Assembly: GCF_003984625.1 (NCBI RefSeq)
Contig: NZ_RWKH01000015.1
Span: 1-64,000, forward strand
Length of the DNA stretch: 64,000 nucleotides
Direction: 5' to 3'
Source: Variovorax sp. DXTD-1
GTDB taxonomy: Bacteria; Pseudomonadota; Gammaproteobacteria; Burkholderiales; Burkholderiaceae_C
In this document: positions 34,467 to 43,556 of the stretch, piece after piece
Position numbering within the stretch: the first letter of the stretch is position 1
Layout: each line of letters opens with the position of its first letter
The notes under the pieces: model-generated
Database searches by the model: none
The model's input: the letters and a program-made list of their open reading frames with translations, nothing else
Told to the model about the DNA's origin: nothing
Position numbers and translations under genes: made by a program

Positions 34467-35322
34467 GGTCTTCCCTTTCCTCATGTGCTTGTTGCGGCGC
34501 CAGCGCCTCGGGCTGCCACGGCGCCGGTTCCGCGTCGCGCGCGCGAACCGACGGGCGCCACGGCCATTGCGCAACGTCGGCGCCGATGACGCGGAAGTCC
34601 ACCGCCGCCGGGCTGGTCGGGAACGCCTCGACGACGGTCCGGCGCAGGCGCCTTGCATCGTTCAGGTGCGGATCGGCGCGCACCCAGCCCGCGGCATGCA
34701 TCGAAATCGCCAGGTAGCGGCTGCCGGTGTCGATCAGGTTGGCCATGAGCCGGCGGGCCGCGTCGGGTTCGGCAACGCCGTTGACCAGCAACCGGAGTTG
34801 GTGCAGCGCGTGCGCGTAGTGCAGCCGCTTGATGCCCGAGTAGGTGGCGGTGATGGACGCGGGGTTGGGCTGGAGCACCACCACCAGGTCGTCCGCCAGC
34901 CGCGCCAGCGGCGACAGGTGGCCGGCACTGTCGAGCGCCGCGTCGACCAGCACTACGTCGCCCTCCCAGAAAAGGCGTGGGTCGACGTGATCGGGCTGTG
35001 CCCCCGGCACCGCCGGCAGCACATTGACGCCGCACTCGGCGCGCGCGGCCGCGCCTTCGCAGGTGAGCCGCCGGGTGGCGACATCGGCCAGCGTTCCGAG
35101 CGGATCGACGGCCCATGCGCCGCGAACTGAATTTGCGCTGGCCTTGTGCTCGTCCAGCAGCAGCACGTCCTTGCCCATGTGGGCCAGGGCCGCGCCCAGG
35201 TTCATTGCCGCCGTGGTGGAGCCCTGTCGGCGCTCCATACCCGCGATGGCGATGAGCCGCACGGACGATTGGGCGAGCAGCCGCCGCAGTCCGTCGGCTT
35301 GATCCGGCACCAGCTTGCTCAC
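34441..35322 (-). CDS. flhG: FlhG/FleN-like MinD-family protein with degenerate P-loop
   Basis: ParA/MinD-type protein that normally restrains flagellar number with FlhF. The 293 residues start from GTG (MSKLVPDQADGLRRLLAQSS). The FlhG N-terminal DQAxxLR motif is present. The deviant Walker A, normally KGGVGKT, reads ERRQGST (30-36), so the signature lysine is Glu30 and the catalytic lysine is Ser35. ATP hydrolysis is therefore doubtful. Downstream landmarks (NLGAALAHMGKDVLLLDEHK, VVLVDAALD, LVVVLQPNPASITATYSGIK) match the family. Overlaps flhF by 4 bp. Confidence 0.88.
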   Translation of the reverse strand: MSKLVPDQADGLRRLLAQSSVRLIAIAGMERRQGSTTAAMNLGAALAHMGKDVLLLDEHKASANSVRGAWAVDPLGTLADVATRRLTCEGAAARAECGVNVLPAVPGAQPDHVDPRLFWEGDVVLVDAALDSAGHLSPLARLADDLVVVLQPNPASITATYSGIKRLHYAHALHQLRLLVNGVAEPDAARRLMANLIDTGSRYLAISMHAAGWVRADPHLNDARRLRRTVVEAFPTSPAAVDFRVIGADVAQWPWRPSVRARDAEPAPWQPEALAPQQAHEEREDRVHRSGQY

Positions 35323-37700
35323 GTGTCCAGCGCCTCCAGCAGGAAGAACAGCTTGCCCATGCCTGCATACAACACGTTGCCCGAGAGGGGGCGTCCGGGC
35401 CGCGCCGGGCGGCCGGTCAGCTGGCCCAGCAGTGAGCGCGTGCGGCCGGCCCAGTCGCCATCTGCCTGCAGCAGCCGCCACACCGTGGTGGTGACCTGGC
35501 CGGCGATGAGCAGGCGCTTCATCATGTGCGGGTCGCCCGCCTCGCCGAGCCCGCCGATGACCGAGAGGCCCTGGCGCAGCAGGCGGAAGCAGGGCTCCGC
35601 TTCGGCGGCCCAGGCCTGCCATTGCGCAAGCTGCTGAACGGAAACTTCCTGGCCGACGTTGGAGAGCGCGTAGGTCTGCGCCAGCACCTTGCGGCTGCGC
35701 GGATCGGTGATGCGGGTGACCACGCAGCGCAGGCCGGGCGGGCCGCCGTCGGTGCGCAGCGTGATGTTGGCCTGGGCTTCAGCCTGCAGCGCGGGGCGGC
35801 CCTTGAAGGTCACGAGGCGTTCTTCACCGAACGAGAAGTCCAGGCCGGTGAGGGTGGCGTATTCGCCGGTGCGCGGATCGATGACCGCGGTGGAGCCGGG
35901 TGCGCGCGCGAGCCATTGCTGGCGCTGCACTTTCCACTGCAGCATGAGCTCGGCCGCGGGCAGCCGCGACAGCACGTGCACCACGGTCTTGCCGAAGTCC
36001 TGCTGGCGCAGCCATTGCACTTGCCGCACGCCGGGCCTGCGCGCGGGATCGGCGGGGTTGCGTGCCGTGCCGGTGGAAAGCCACTGGTTGGGCGCGGAGA
36101 GGGGCATGCCGGTGCGGTCGGACAGCAGCAGGCTGCCATGGCATTGATAGGCGTCGCCGCCTTCGTCCGACTTGAGGCTCACCTGGCTCGACAGCGCGAG
36201 CAAATGGGTGTCGCAGCCGGTGGCGATCTCGTTCGTGGCGTGCGTCATGAGCGCCTCCAGCACCGCCTTGTGGCCGACGTTCTCGTCGGCGGCCTGGCGC
36301 CAGAGCGCGCGCGACTGCTCGAAGCCGAGCGGCGCATTTGCGAGCGCGGCCGCGGCGGCGGCCACCTCTTGTGCATCGTGCGCCATGGCGCGAATCAGCT
36401 GGCGGTAACGCAGCCGCTGCCGTTCGGCCTCGGCTTGCGCGGCGGACGCATCGGCGTTTGCGGCAGATCCGTCCTGCATGTCGCTTTCTCCGGGAACGAA
36501 GAGCGCGCTGCGGCTGTTGGCCTGGAACACGCTGTCCACCAGCTGGGCGCGGTCGGCGCGCATCAGGTTCTCGGGCACCTTCTGTCCGCTGGACACGTAG
36601 TGCACCGGCAGGCGGTGGCGAATCACGGTGTCGATCAGCGCGCCGGGGTGGGTGGCTTCATCGACCTTGGTGAAGATGCAGCCCGCCAGTTCGTTGCCGC
36701 CGCCATGCCGGTAGGCGTGCACCACTTCGTTGAGCGTGTCGCCATGGCTGGCGGCATTGAGCAGCAGCAGCCGCTTCACGGGCCGCTGGCTGTTGCAGAA
36801 CATCGCGATCTGGTCGGAGACGGCGCGGTCGCGCTGGCTCATGCCGACCGTGTCGATCAGCACCATGTGCTTGTCGCGCAGGTCTTGCAACACCAGGTGC
36901 AGGTCGGCCGCATCCTTCACGGCGTACACCGGCACATTGAGAATCTGGCCGTAGATGCGCAGCTGTTCGTAGGCGCCGATACGGTAGCTGTCGGTGGTGA
37001 CCAGCGCCAGCTTCTCGGCGCCGAAGCGCATCACGCAGCGCGCGGCGAGCTTGGCCGTGGTCGTGGTCTTGCCCACGCCGGTGGGGCCCATCAGCGCATA
37101 CACGCCGCCTTGTGCCAGCAGCGCGTCTTCGTCTTCATGCACCGGAAGGGTCCGGATCAGCTCGGAGCGCACGAAGGCCATGCCCTGGGCATAGCTCTGG
37201 CCCGTGGGCAGATGCTCCAGCATGGCCTTGGACAGGCGTGCGCTGAAGCCGGCGCCGAGCAGCGTGCGCAGCAGTCGGCCGCGCATCGGGTCGCGCCGCT
37301 GCTTGTCGTTCCACACCACGCCGGCAAGCTGTTCTTCGATCATGCAGCGCATCGAGTGCAGCTCTCCGAGCACGCTCTCGACTGCGACGGGGGCAGCCGC
37401 GGGTGCGGGGGCGGGCGCCGGAGTGAGCATGAAGGCGGCTGCAGGCGCTGCAACAGGAGCTGCTGCTGGAGCGGGAGCGGGCGCGGGCTGCGCGGCGGCG
37501 TGCGCCGCGGGTGCGCTCGCGCGCACTTCTTCCACTTCGTCCGGCGCCATGGCGACGATCTCCACGCCTTCGGCAACCACGCGATTGGTCAGCACCATCG
37601 CTTCGGCGCCGAGCGCTTCGCGCGCAAGGCGCAGGGCTTCCCGGCTGGTGGGGGCGACGAACTTGCGTGCGCTGGTCCGCGCGTCTGTCTGGGTGTTCAA
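35319..37700 (-). CDS. flhF: Flagellar SRP-like GTPase FlhF with long C-terminal extension
   Basis: FlhF positions flagella in polar flagellates. Residues 1-60 form the FlhF N-terminal domain (KFVAPTSREALRLAREALGA). An Ala/Pro linker spans about 62-107, and the NG GTPase core about 110-400 with P-loop GPTGVGKT (205-212), DTVG (283-286) and TKVD (344-347). The protein then continues for about 390 further residues to 793, whereas typical FlhF ends near 400-500. The extension starts with an Ala/Glu-rich helix and includes charged and aromatic segments I do not recognise. flhA overlaps by 4 bp upstream. Confidence 0.93.
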   Translation of the reverse strand: MNTQTDARTSARKFVAPTSREALRLAREALGAEAMVLTNRVVAEGVEIVAMAPDEVEEVRASAPAAHAAAQPAPAPAPAAAPVAAPAAAFMLTPAPAPAPAAAPVAVESVLGELHSMRCMIEEQLAGVVWNDKQRRDPMRGRLLRTLLGAGFSARLSKAMLEHLPTGQSYAQGMAFVRSELIRTLPVHEDEDALLAQGGVYALMGPTGVGKTTTTAKLAARCVMRFGAEKLALVTTDSYRIGAYEQLRIYGQILNVPVYAVKDAADLHLVLQDLRDKHMVLIDTVGMSQRDRAVSDQIAMFCNSQRPVKRLLLLNAASHGDTLNEVVHAYRHGGGNELAGCIFTKVDEATHPGALIDTVIRHRLPVHYVSSGQKVPENLMRADRAQLVDSVFQANSRSALFVPGESDMQDGSAANADASAAQAEAERQRLRYRQLIRAMAHDAQEVAAAAAALANAPLGFEQSRALWRQAADENVGHKAVLEALMTHATNEIATGCDTHLLALSSQVSLKSDEGGDAYQCHGSLLLSDRTGMPLSAPNQWLSTGTARNPADPARRPGVRQVQWLRQQDFGKTVVHVLSRLPAAELMLQWKVQRQQWLARAPGSTAVIDPRTGEYATLTGLDFSFGEERLVTFKGRPALQAEAQANITLRTDGGPPGLRCVVTRITDPRSRKVLAQTYALSNVGQEVSVQQLAQWQAWAAEAEPCFRLLRQGLSVIGGLGEAGDPHMMKRLLIAGQVTTTVWRLLQADGDWAGRTRSLLGQLTGRPARPGRPLSGNVLYAGMGKLFFLLEALDT

Positions 37701-39784
37701 ACTCTTCCTCCGATGGTGGCGGTGATCTTGATGTTGCGGGTGTCAGGTATCTCGGCGTGCGAGAGGACCTTGAGTTGGCGGAAGCTGCGGCGCAGGAACC
37801 GCGAGAGCAGGACCCGCAGCGAATGCTGGACGACCAGCACCGGCGCAAGGCCCATCTGCTCCTGGCGCGCAATCGCGGCGCGGGTCTGCTGCATCAGGCT
37901 GTTGGCAAGGCCCGGCTCGATGCCGTTGTTGTTGGCGAGCGCCTGCTGCAGCACGCTGTCGAGCGCGCCGTCCAGGCCGATCACCTGCAGTTCGGAATCG
38001 CCCGGGAACAGCTGCTGCGTGATCGCGCGACCAAGCGCCAGGCGCGTGAGCGAGGTGAGCTCGGCCGCGTCCTTCACGGTGGGCGCGTGCTCGGCCATCA
38101 CATCGAGGATGGTGCGCATGTCGCGGATCGGCACCTCTTCGTCGAGCAGGTTCTGCAGCACCTTGTGCAGCGTGCTCAGCGAAATGACCTTGGGCACCAG
38201 GTCTTCGGTGAGCTTGGGCGCGGTCTTGCCGATCTGGTCGAGCAGCTGCTGCACTTCCTGGCGGCCCAGCAGCTCGGCGGCGTGGGTCTGGATCAGGTGG
38301 TTCAGGTGCGTCGCCATCACGGTGCAGGCATCGACCACCGTGTAGCCGAGCACCTGCGCCTCCTGGCGAAGGCTGGCGTCGATCCACACTGCGGGCAAAT
38401 GGAAGGCCGGGTCTTGCGTGGGCGTGCCGGGCAGGGTGCCGGTCACCTGGCCGGGGTTGATGGCCATCCACTGGTTGGGGAAGGCTTCGCCGCGGCCGAT
38501 CTCGACGCCCTTCAGGCTGATGACATAGGTGTTGGGCGCAATCTCGAGGTTGTCGCGAATGTGCACCACCGGTGCCAGAAAGCCGATCTCTTGCGCGGTC
38601 TTCTTGCGGATGCTCTTGATGCGGCCCAGCAGTTCGCCGTTCTGCGTCTGGTCCACCAGCGGGATCAGGCGGTAGCCGACTTCCATGCCGAGCGGATCGA
38701 CCAGCGCCACGTCGTCCCAGGTTGCCTCGGGCGCTTCCACCGCGGGTGCCGCAGCGGCCTGCGCCGCGGCGGCTTGCTCGGCCGCGGCCTGCGGGGCGCG
38801 CTTGAGAAGGCGCCGGCCCAGCCACACCAGGCCGCCCGCGATCAGCAGGAACGCCAGGTTCGGCATGCCCGGGATCATGCCCATCAGGCCGATGATGCCG
38901 GCCGTGAGAAAGAGCACCTGCGGGTTGGAGAACAGCTGGCCGGTCAGCTGGCGGCCCACGTCTTCGTCGGTGGTCACGCGCGACACGATGACACCGGCGG
39001 CGGTGGAGATCACCAGCGCCGGAATCTGCGCCACCAGGCCGTCGCCGATGGCCAGCAGCGTGTAGGTCTTGCCGGCGGTGCTGAAGTCCAGCCCGTGCTG
39101 CACCATGCCGACCACCAGGCCGCCGATGATGTTGATCACCATGATCAGGAGGCCGGCCACCGCGTCGCCGCGCACGAACTTGCTGGCACCGTCCATGGAG
39201 CCGTAGAAGTCGGCTTCCTGCGCCACTTCCTGGCGGCGCTTGCGTGCCACGTCTTCGCCGATGAGGCCGGCGTTCAGGTCGGCGTCGATCGCCATCTGCT
39301 TGCCGGGCATGGCGTCGAGCATGAAGCGCGCACCCACCTCGGCGATGCGTCCGGCGCCCTTGGTGATCACCATGAAGTTGATCAGCACCAGGATGATGAA
39401 CACCATCACGCCGACCGCGAAATTGCCGCCCACGAGAAAGTGGCCGAAGGCCTCGATCACCTTGCCCGCTGCATCCGGCCCGGTGTGGCCGTGCATCAGC
39501 ACCACGCGCGTGGAAGCCACGTTGAGCGACAGGCGCAGCAGCGTGGAGAACAGCAGCACGGCGGGAAAGGCCGCGAAGTCCAGCGCCTTCATGGTGTACA
39601 TGCTCACCAGCAGCACCATCACCGACATCGCGATGTTGAACGTGAACAGCAGGTCGAGCAGAAAGGCCGGCAGCGGCAGCACCATCATGCTCAGGATGAG
39701 CACGATCAGCACCGGGCCGGCAAGGCCCTTCCACTGGGCTCCGGAGAACAGTTGCGCCTGCAGGCGGGTCAGCGTGGCGTTCAT
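37697..39784 (-). CDS. flhA: Flagellar biosynthesis protein FlhA
   Basis: Largest export-gate protein. The 695 residues have an eight-helix membrane domain (about 1-330). The conserved cytoplasmic loop contains LLRLSLNVASTRVVLMHGHT and AEVGARFMLDAMPGKQMAID. The C-terminal cytoplasmic nonameric-ring domain binds chaperone-substrate complexes (VVDACTVMATHLNHLIQTHA). An Ala-rich linker (about 335-355) joins the parts. Overlaps both flhB and flhF by 4 bp (ATGA), so the flhB-A-F-G genes are tightly coupled. Confidence 0.97.
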   Translation of the reverse strand: MNATLTRLQAQLFSGAQWKGLAGPVLIVLILSMMVLPLPAFLLDLLFTFNIAMSVMVLLVSMYTMKALDFAAFPAVLLFSTLLRLSLNVASTRVVLMHGHTGPDAAGKVIEAFGHFLVGGNFAVGVMVFIILVLINFMVITKGAGRIAEVGARFMLDAMPGKQMAIDADLNAGLIGEDVARKRRQEVAQEADFYGSMDGASKFVRGDAVAGLLIMVINIIGGLVVGMVQHGLDFSTAGKTYTLLAIGDGLVAQIPALVISTAAGVIVSRVTTDEDVGRQLTGQLFSNPQVLFLTAGIIGLMGMIPGMPNLAFLLIAGGLVWLGRRLLKRAPQAAAEQAAAAQAAAAPAVEAPEATWDDVALVDPLGMEVGYRLIPLVDQTQNGELLGRIKSIRKKTAQEIGFLAPVVHIRDNLEIAPNTYVISLKGVEIGRGEAFPNQWMAINPGQVTGTLPGTPTQDPAFHLPAVWIDASLRQEAQVLGYTVVDACTVMATHLNHLIQTHAAELLGRQEVQQLLDQIGKTAPKLTEDLVPKVISLSTLHKVLQNLLDEEVPIRDMRTILDVMAEHAPTVKDAAELTSLTRLALGRAITQQLFPGDSELQVIGLDGALDSVLQQALANNNGIEPGLANSLMQQTRAAIARQEQMGLAPVLVVQHSLRVLLSRFLRRSFRQLKVLSHAEIPDTRNIKITATIGGRV

Positions 39785-40923
39785 GCGGCGTCCAACGAGT
39801 ATTCGAGCGATTCGGGAATGGGCAGGTCGACGGGCGTGCGCGGCGCTTCGCCGCCCTCGCTCTTCCAGCGCTTGAGCTGGTAGACCCAGGCCAGCACTTC
39901 GGCCACCGCGGTGTAGAGGCCGGCCGGGATTTCGTCGCCCAGGCGGGTGTGCTTGAACAGTGCGCGCGTGAGCGGCGGCGCCTCCAGAATGGCAACGTTG
40001 TTCTCGCGTGCAAGCTCGCGGATGCGCGCGGCGACGAGGTCGCTTCCCTTGGCCACCACGCGCGGGGCGCGCATGTCATGGTCCACATACTTGAGCGCCA
40101 CGGCAAAGTGCGTGGGGTTGGTCACCACGATGTCGGCCTTGGGCACCTCGGCCATCATCCGGCGGCGCGCCATCTGCTGTTGCTGGCGGCGGATCTGCGC
40201 CTTGATGTGCGGGTCGCCTTCGCTTTCCTTGTGCTCCTGGCGCAAGTCTTCGCGCGACATGCGCAGCTTGCGGTGGTAGCTCCACAGCTGATAGGGCACG
40301 TCGATGAGGGCCACCAGCAGCAGGGCGGAGGCAATCAGGGCACAGTTGTGCGCCACCAGGGCGATCATCTGCGGCAGCGCGGAGCGCTCCGACTGCGCCA
40401 TGAGCGCATTGACCTCGTCGATGTTGCCCATGATCACCAGCCAGGCCATCCAGCCGATCAGCAGCGACTTGGCCAGCGCCTTGATCAGCTCCGACAGCGC
40501 CTGCGTCGAAAACATGCGGCCGATGCCGGCAATCGGGTCGAGCTTGTTGAACTTGGGGCCGATCGCCTTGGCCGAGAACAGCCAGCCGCCGAGCATCATG
40601 GGGGCGACCACGGCGGCCACCACCATCATGCCGAACAGCGGCGCCAGCGCGATCAGCGCCTCGTACGCCATGAGCCCGGCGCGCGCCATCATGTAGGAGG
40701 GGTCGAACGCCGAAGCCCGGTCGAAGTGCATGCCCTGGGCCAGCGCGCCGCGCAAGGTGCCGCCGAGCGAGCCGGCAGTGAGCCACAGGCCGGCGACGGC
40801 CGTGCCCAGCATTACGAAGGTGACCAGCTCCCGCGACCGGGCAACGTCCCCTTCCTCGCGCGCCTTTTCAAGGCGCTGCGGTGAGGCGGGTTCGGTTTTT
40901 TCGAGGTCGCTTTCTTCAGCCAT
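39781..40923 (-). CDS. flhB: Flagellar biosynthesis protein FlhB
   Basis: Export-gate component that switches substrate class after autocleavage. The 380 residues begin MAEESDLEKTEPASPQRLEK, a typical N-terminus, with four membrane helices to about 210. The cytoplasmic domain carries the autocleavage motif NPTH at 269-272 (E. coli cleaves between N269 and P270), and the post-cleavage segment ends IPAGLYTAVAEVLAWVYQLK. First gene of the flhB-A-F-G-fliA operon. Confidence 0.97.
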   Translation of the reverse strand: MAEESDLEKTEPASPQRLEKAREEGDVARSRELVTFVMLGTAVAGLWLTAGSLGGTLRGALAQGMHFDRASAFDPSYMMARAGLMAYEALIALAPLFGMMVVAAVVAPMMLGGWLFSAKAIGPKFNKLDPIAGIGRMFSTQALSELIKALAKSLLIGWMAWLVIMGNIDEVNALMAQSERSALPQMIALVAHNCALIASALLLVALIDVPYQLWSYHRKLRMSREDLRQEHKESEGDPHIKAQIRRQQQQMARRRMMAEVPKADIVVTNPTHFAVALKYVDHDMRAPRVVAKGSDLVAARIRELARENNVAILEAPPLTRALFKHTRLGDEIPAGLYTAVAEVLAWVYQLKRWKSEGGEAPRTPVDLPIPESLEYSLDAA

Positions 40924-40999
40924 TCATGCTCCGGGCGAGCGTTGGCGAGAGATCGCCTGCTCATGGCTGTAGATTGTTCGTTTTCAGGGCTCCGGACAA

Positions 41000-41011
41000 T
41001 TGATCGATCAA
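41000..41011. promoter_or_regulatory. 12-bp palindrome upstream of flhB
   Basis: TTGATCGATCAA, a perfect palindrome 77 bp upstream of the flhB start. A GGGCA-TT-TGCCC hairpin lies next to it (41015-41026). It sits in the only non-coding stretch that can hold the flhB operon promoter, so it is an operator candidate. I do not know a regulator with this site. Confidence 0.3.
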
Positions 41012-41056
41012 GGCGGGCATTTGCCCCCTGCTTGGGTGATCGGGATGTAACAGGCG

Positions 41057-43468
41057 CTAGGCCGCGGCCGTCGCGGCGCCGTCCGCAGGGGCAACCGGCG
41101 GCGGCACGGCCGCATAGGGCACCAGCTCGATCCGTTCCGCGCGCAGGCGCTCCAGAATGGTGAACAGCAGGTCGCTGCGCACGCTGCCCGCCAAGCGCGG
41201 GCTGGGCACATAGGCAATGGCCTGGAAGATGAGCAGGCCGCCCTCGATGCCTTCGAGCGTGAGCGAAGGCGCGGGGGTTTCGAGCACGCCTTCGTGCGCG
41301 CGGCAGGCCTCCAGGATGAGGTCGCGCACGCGCTGGGCGTCGGTGGTCGGCGGCATTGGCAGGCGAATGAGCACCCGGCCTTCCGCATTGGCCAGCGTCA
41401 TGTTGCGGACGGTCTTGGTGATGAACTCGGAGTTGGGCACGATGACCGTCGAGCGGTCTCCGAGCTGAATTTCCGTGGCGCGCACGTTGATGCGCCGCAC
41501 ATCGCCCTCGGTGGTGCCCAGCACCACCCAGTCGCCCACCTTCACCGGCTGCTCGGCCAAAAGAATGAGGCCCGAGATGAAGTTCTGCACGATGGCCTGC
41601 AAGCCGAAGCCGATGCCCACCGACAGCGCGCTGGCCACCCAAGCGATGCGCTCGATGCCGATGCCCAGCGCCGAGAGCGAGAACGCGACCACCAGGATGC
41701 CGCCGACGTAGCCCAGCAGCGTGGTGATCGAACTCTGCATGCCCGGCTCGAACTGGGTGCTGGGCAGGTAGCTGCGCGCCAGCCAGCGCTTGAACACCCG
41801 CAGCATGATGAAGCCCACCAGCGCCACGGCAATGGCGCTGAAGATGGCGCCGGGCACCAGCTGGAACTCGCCCACTTTCACGCCGGTGCCGAACTTGCCG
41901 CTGCGCTGGAACACTTCGCCCGGCCCGGTGCCCAGGGGCGCCGCCAGCGCGATCAGCATGTAGAAGAACAGCGCCACCCGGCTCAGGCCGGAGAGCACCG
42001 TGGCGGCCTGGTCGAGCGTTTGCGGCGCAAGGCCAAAGCTCTTTTGCAGGCGCTGGCCGAAGGTGCTGCGCGACGACACGCCGGCCATGAAAACGTCGTC
42101 GGCAAACTTGAACAGCACATAGAACGCCGCCGCGACGATGCCGCTCCAGGTGAGCTGCGAGGCCAGGAAGCTCGCAAGCGCCACATAGCCCACGGCCACC
42201 AGCACCCAGATGGCGACGATCAGCACGCCGATGCATGCCACCAGCAGGCCCACCCACATCGGGCGCTCGGGCAGGCCGGCCTCGGGGGCGTCGGCGCGCA
42301 GCGGCTTCAGGCGGTAGAGCACCGCGCCGACCAGGGCCGTGAGTACGAGCGCCGTGAGCACATGCGTGGCCACCACGGCTGCAAAGCTGGCGTTCACCAG
42401 CTGGTTGATTTCTGCGGGTGTCCAGGCCAGCGCGGCCACCAGCGCGACCAGCCACGGCAACGCGGCAAGACGCGTTGCCATTGCGTCGGGAATGGGCGGC
42501 AGGCGCCAGCTTGGCCGCGCGGTGGCCAACAGCGCACGGCCCAGCCCGATGACGAAAGCCATGAACACCAGCGCCTGCGCCATCGAACGCATGGCCTTGC
42601 GTGCCTGCGGCTGCCAGGTGGCGTATTCCTCCAGCACCCACACGAAGCCGTGCGCCGCAATCGCAACCAGCAGCACATGGCTCGCCACGATGGCAATGAC
42701 CAGCAGCGAACGACGGAGCCGGCCTGCCGGCAGCAGCCGCGCGGCAAGGCGTGTCAGCAGGTGCTCGGCCACCCAGTTGCCGAGTATCGCGAGCAGCACC
42801 GCCAGCACCAGCGCGCCGAGCACCGCCGTTCTGGGCCCATCCTGCTGCATGGCCAGCGCGAGTCCGTCTTGCAGGCCGGACGCCAGCGTGCTCAGGCGTT
42901 CGAGATCGCTGGGCCATGCCTCCCGCAGGTCGCGCCAGAACTCGCCGCCGAGCGGCGAGGGCGCGCGCTCGGTGATCTGCGCCTCGAAAAGCGCCCGGCG
43001 CTGGGTGAGCAGCTCGGCGCTGCGCTGCCGCACGTCGATGGCCAGGAGGCGCGCGAGCCTGATGTCCGCATCCAGCGCATTGCGCTCCTTGGTGAGGCGG
43101 GCGCGCTGGCGCGTGATGTCGGGGTCTTCCGTCGTGCCCGCGGCCGGCGGATTGCCGAGTTCGCCGAGCCGGGCGTTCAGGTCGGCCAGTTCGCCGGTGC
43201 GTGCGGCAACGAACTTGTCGGCCTGGGTGCCGATCTCGTTGATCTGCGCGACGAACTTGCGCACGTCGGCGTCGGGTTCGGAATTGGCCGAAGCGGTGAT
43301 CTTGGAGAGCTGCTCGCGCAGTTCGGCCACGGTGGGTTCGGGCGCGAGCGCCGCGGCTGCGGCGGCGCTGCTGTTGGCGCCGGTGCCGGCGTCCGGCTGC
43401 GCCACCGCGGCGCCGCAAGACAGCAGGGCCGCCAGCCAAAAGGCCATCAGGCGTGGGATGAAACTCAT
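41057..43468 (-). CDS. Large MscS-type mechanosensitive channel (DUF3772)
   Basis: MscK-like channel that opens on hypo-osmotic shock. With the start at MSFIPRLMAF it has 803 residues and a signal peptide (WLAALLSCGAAVAQ). Alternative ATGs 3 and 8 codons upstream are possible. A periplasmic coiled region (about 40-150, DUF3772-like) is followed by about ten hydrophobic helices. The C-terminal MscS core has the pore helix and beta domain (IGFGLQAIVQNFISGLILLA, QPVKVGDWVVLGTTEGDVRR, VRATEIQLGDRSTVIVPNSE). Not part of the flagellar set. Confidence 0.9.
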   Translation of the reverse strand: MSFIPRLMAFWLAALLSCGAAVAQPDAGTGANSSAAAAAALAPEPTVAELREQLSKITASANSEPDADVRKFVAQINEIGTQADKFVAARTGELADLNARLGELGNPPAAGTTEDPDITRQRARLTKERNALDADIRLARLLAIDVRQRSAELLTQRRALFEAQITERAPSPLGGEFWRDLREAWPSDLERLSTLASGLQDGLALAMQQDGPRTAVLGALVLAVLLAILGNWVAEHLLTRLAARLLPAGRLRRSLLVIAIVASHVLLVAIAAHGFVWVLEEYATWQPQARKAMRSMAQALVFMAFVIGLGRALLATARPSWRLPPIPDAMATRLAALPWLVALVAALAWTPAEINQLVNASFAAVVATHVLTALVLTALVGAVLYRLKPLRADAPEAGLPERPMWVGLLVACIGVLIVAIWVLVAVGYVALASFLASQLTWSGIVAAAFYVLFKFADDVFMAGVSSRSTFGQRLQKSFGLAPQTLDQAATVLSGLSRVALFFYMLIALAAPLGTGPGEVFQRSGKFGTGVKVGEFQLVPGAIFSAIAVALVGFIMLRVFKRWLARSYLPSTQFEPGMQSSITTLLGYVGGILVVAFSLSALGIGIERIAWVASALSVGIGFGLQAIVQNFISGLILLAEQPVKVGDWVVLGTTEGDVRRINVRATEIQLGDRSTVIVPNSEFITKTVRNMTLANAEGRVLIRLPMPPTTDAQRVRDLILEACRAHEGVLETPAPSLTLEGIEGGLLIFQAIAYVPSPRLAGSVRSDLLFTILERLRAERIELVPYAAVPPPVAPADGAATAAA

Positions 43469-43506
43469 GGCTGCCATCATAGAAGGCGTCATTTGCGGCC
43501 CGTGGC

Positions 43507-43535
43507 GCGGCTCGTGACAGCGTGTGTCGAGCCGC
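43507..43535 (-). terminator. Hairpin downstream of ugpQ region/upstream of msc gene
   Basis: Inverted repeat GCGGCTCG / CGAGCCGC (43507-43514, 43528-43535) with a 13-base loop, just past the ugpQ stop on the minus strand. Lacks a T-run. Probable end of the ugp transcript. Confidence 0.4.
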
Positions 43536-43556
43536 CGCGGCCGGTAGGAGGAGCGG

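Noticed and set aside
34467..34484. ATG six codons upstream as the fliA start
   Set aside because: Possible, but the GTG has the better-placed AGGAAAGGGA ribosome binding site. Kept only as an alternative.
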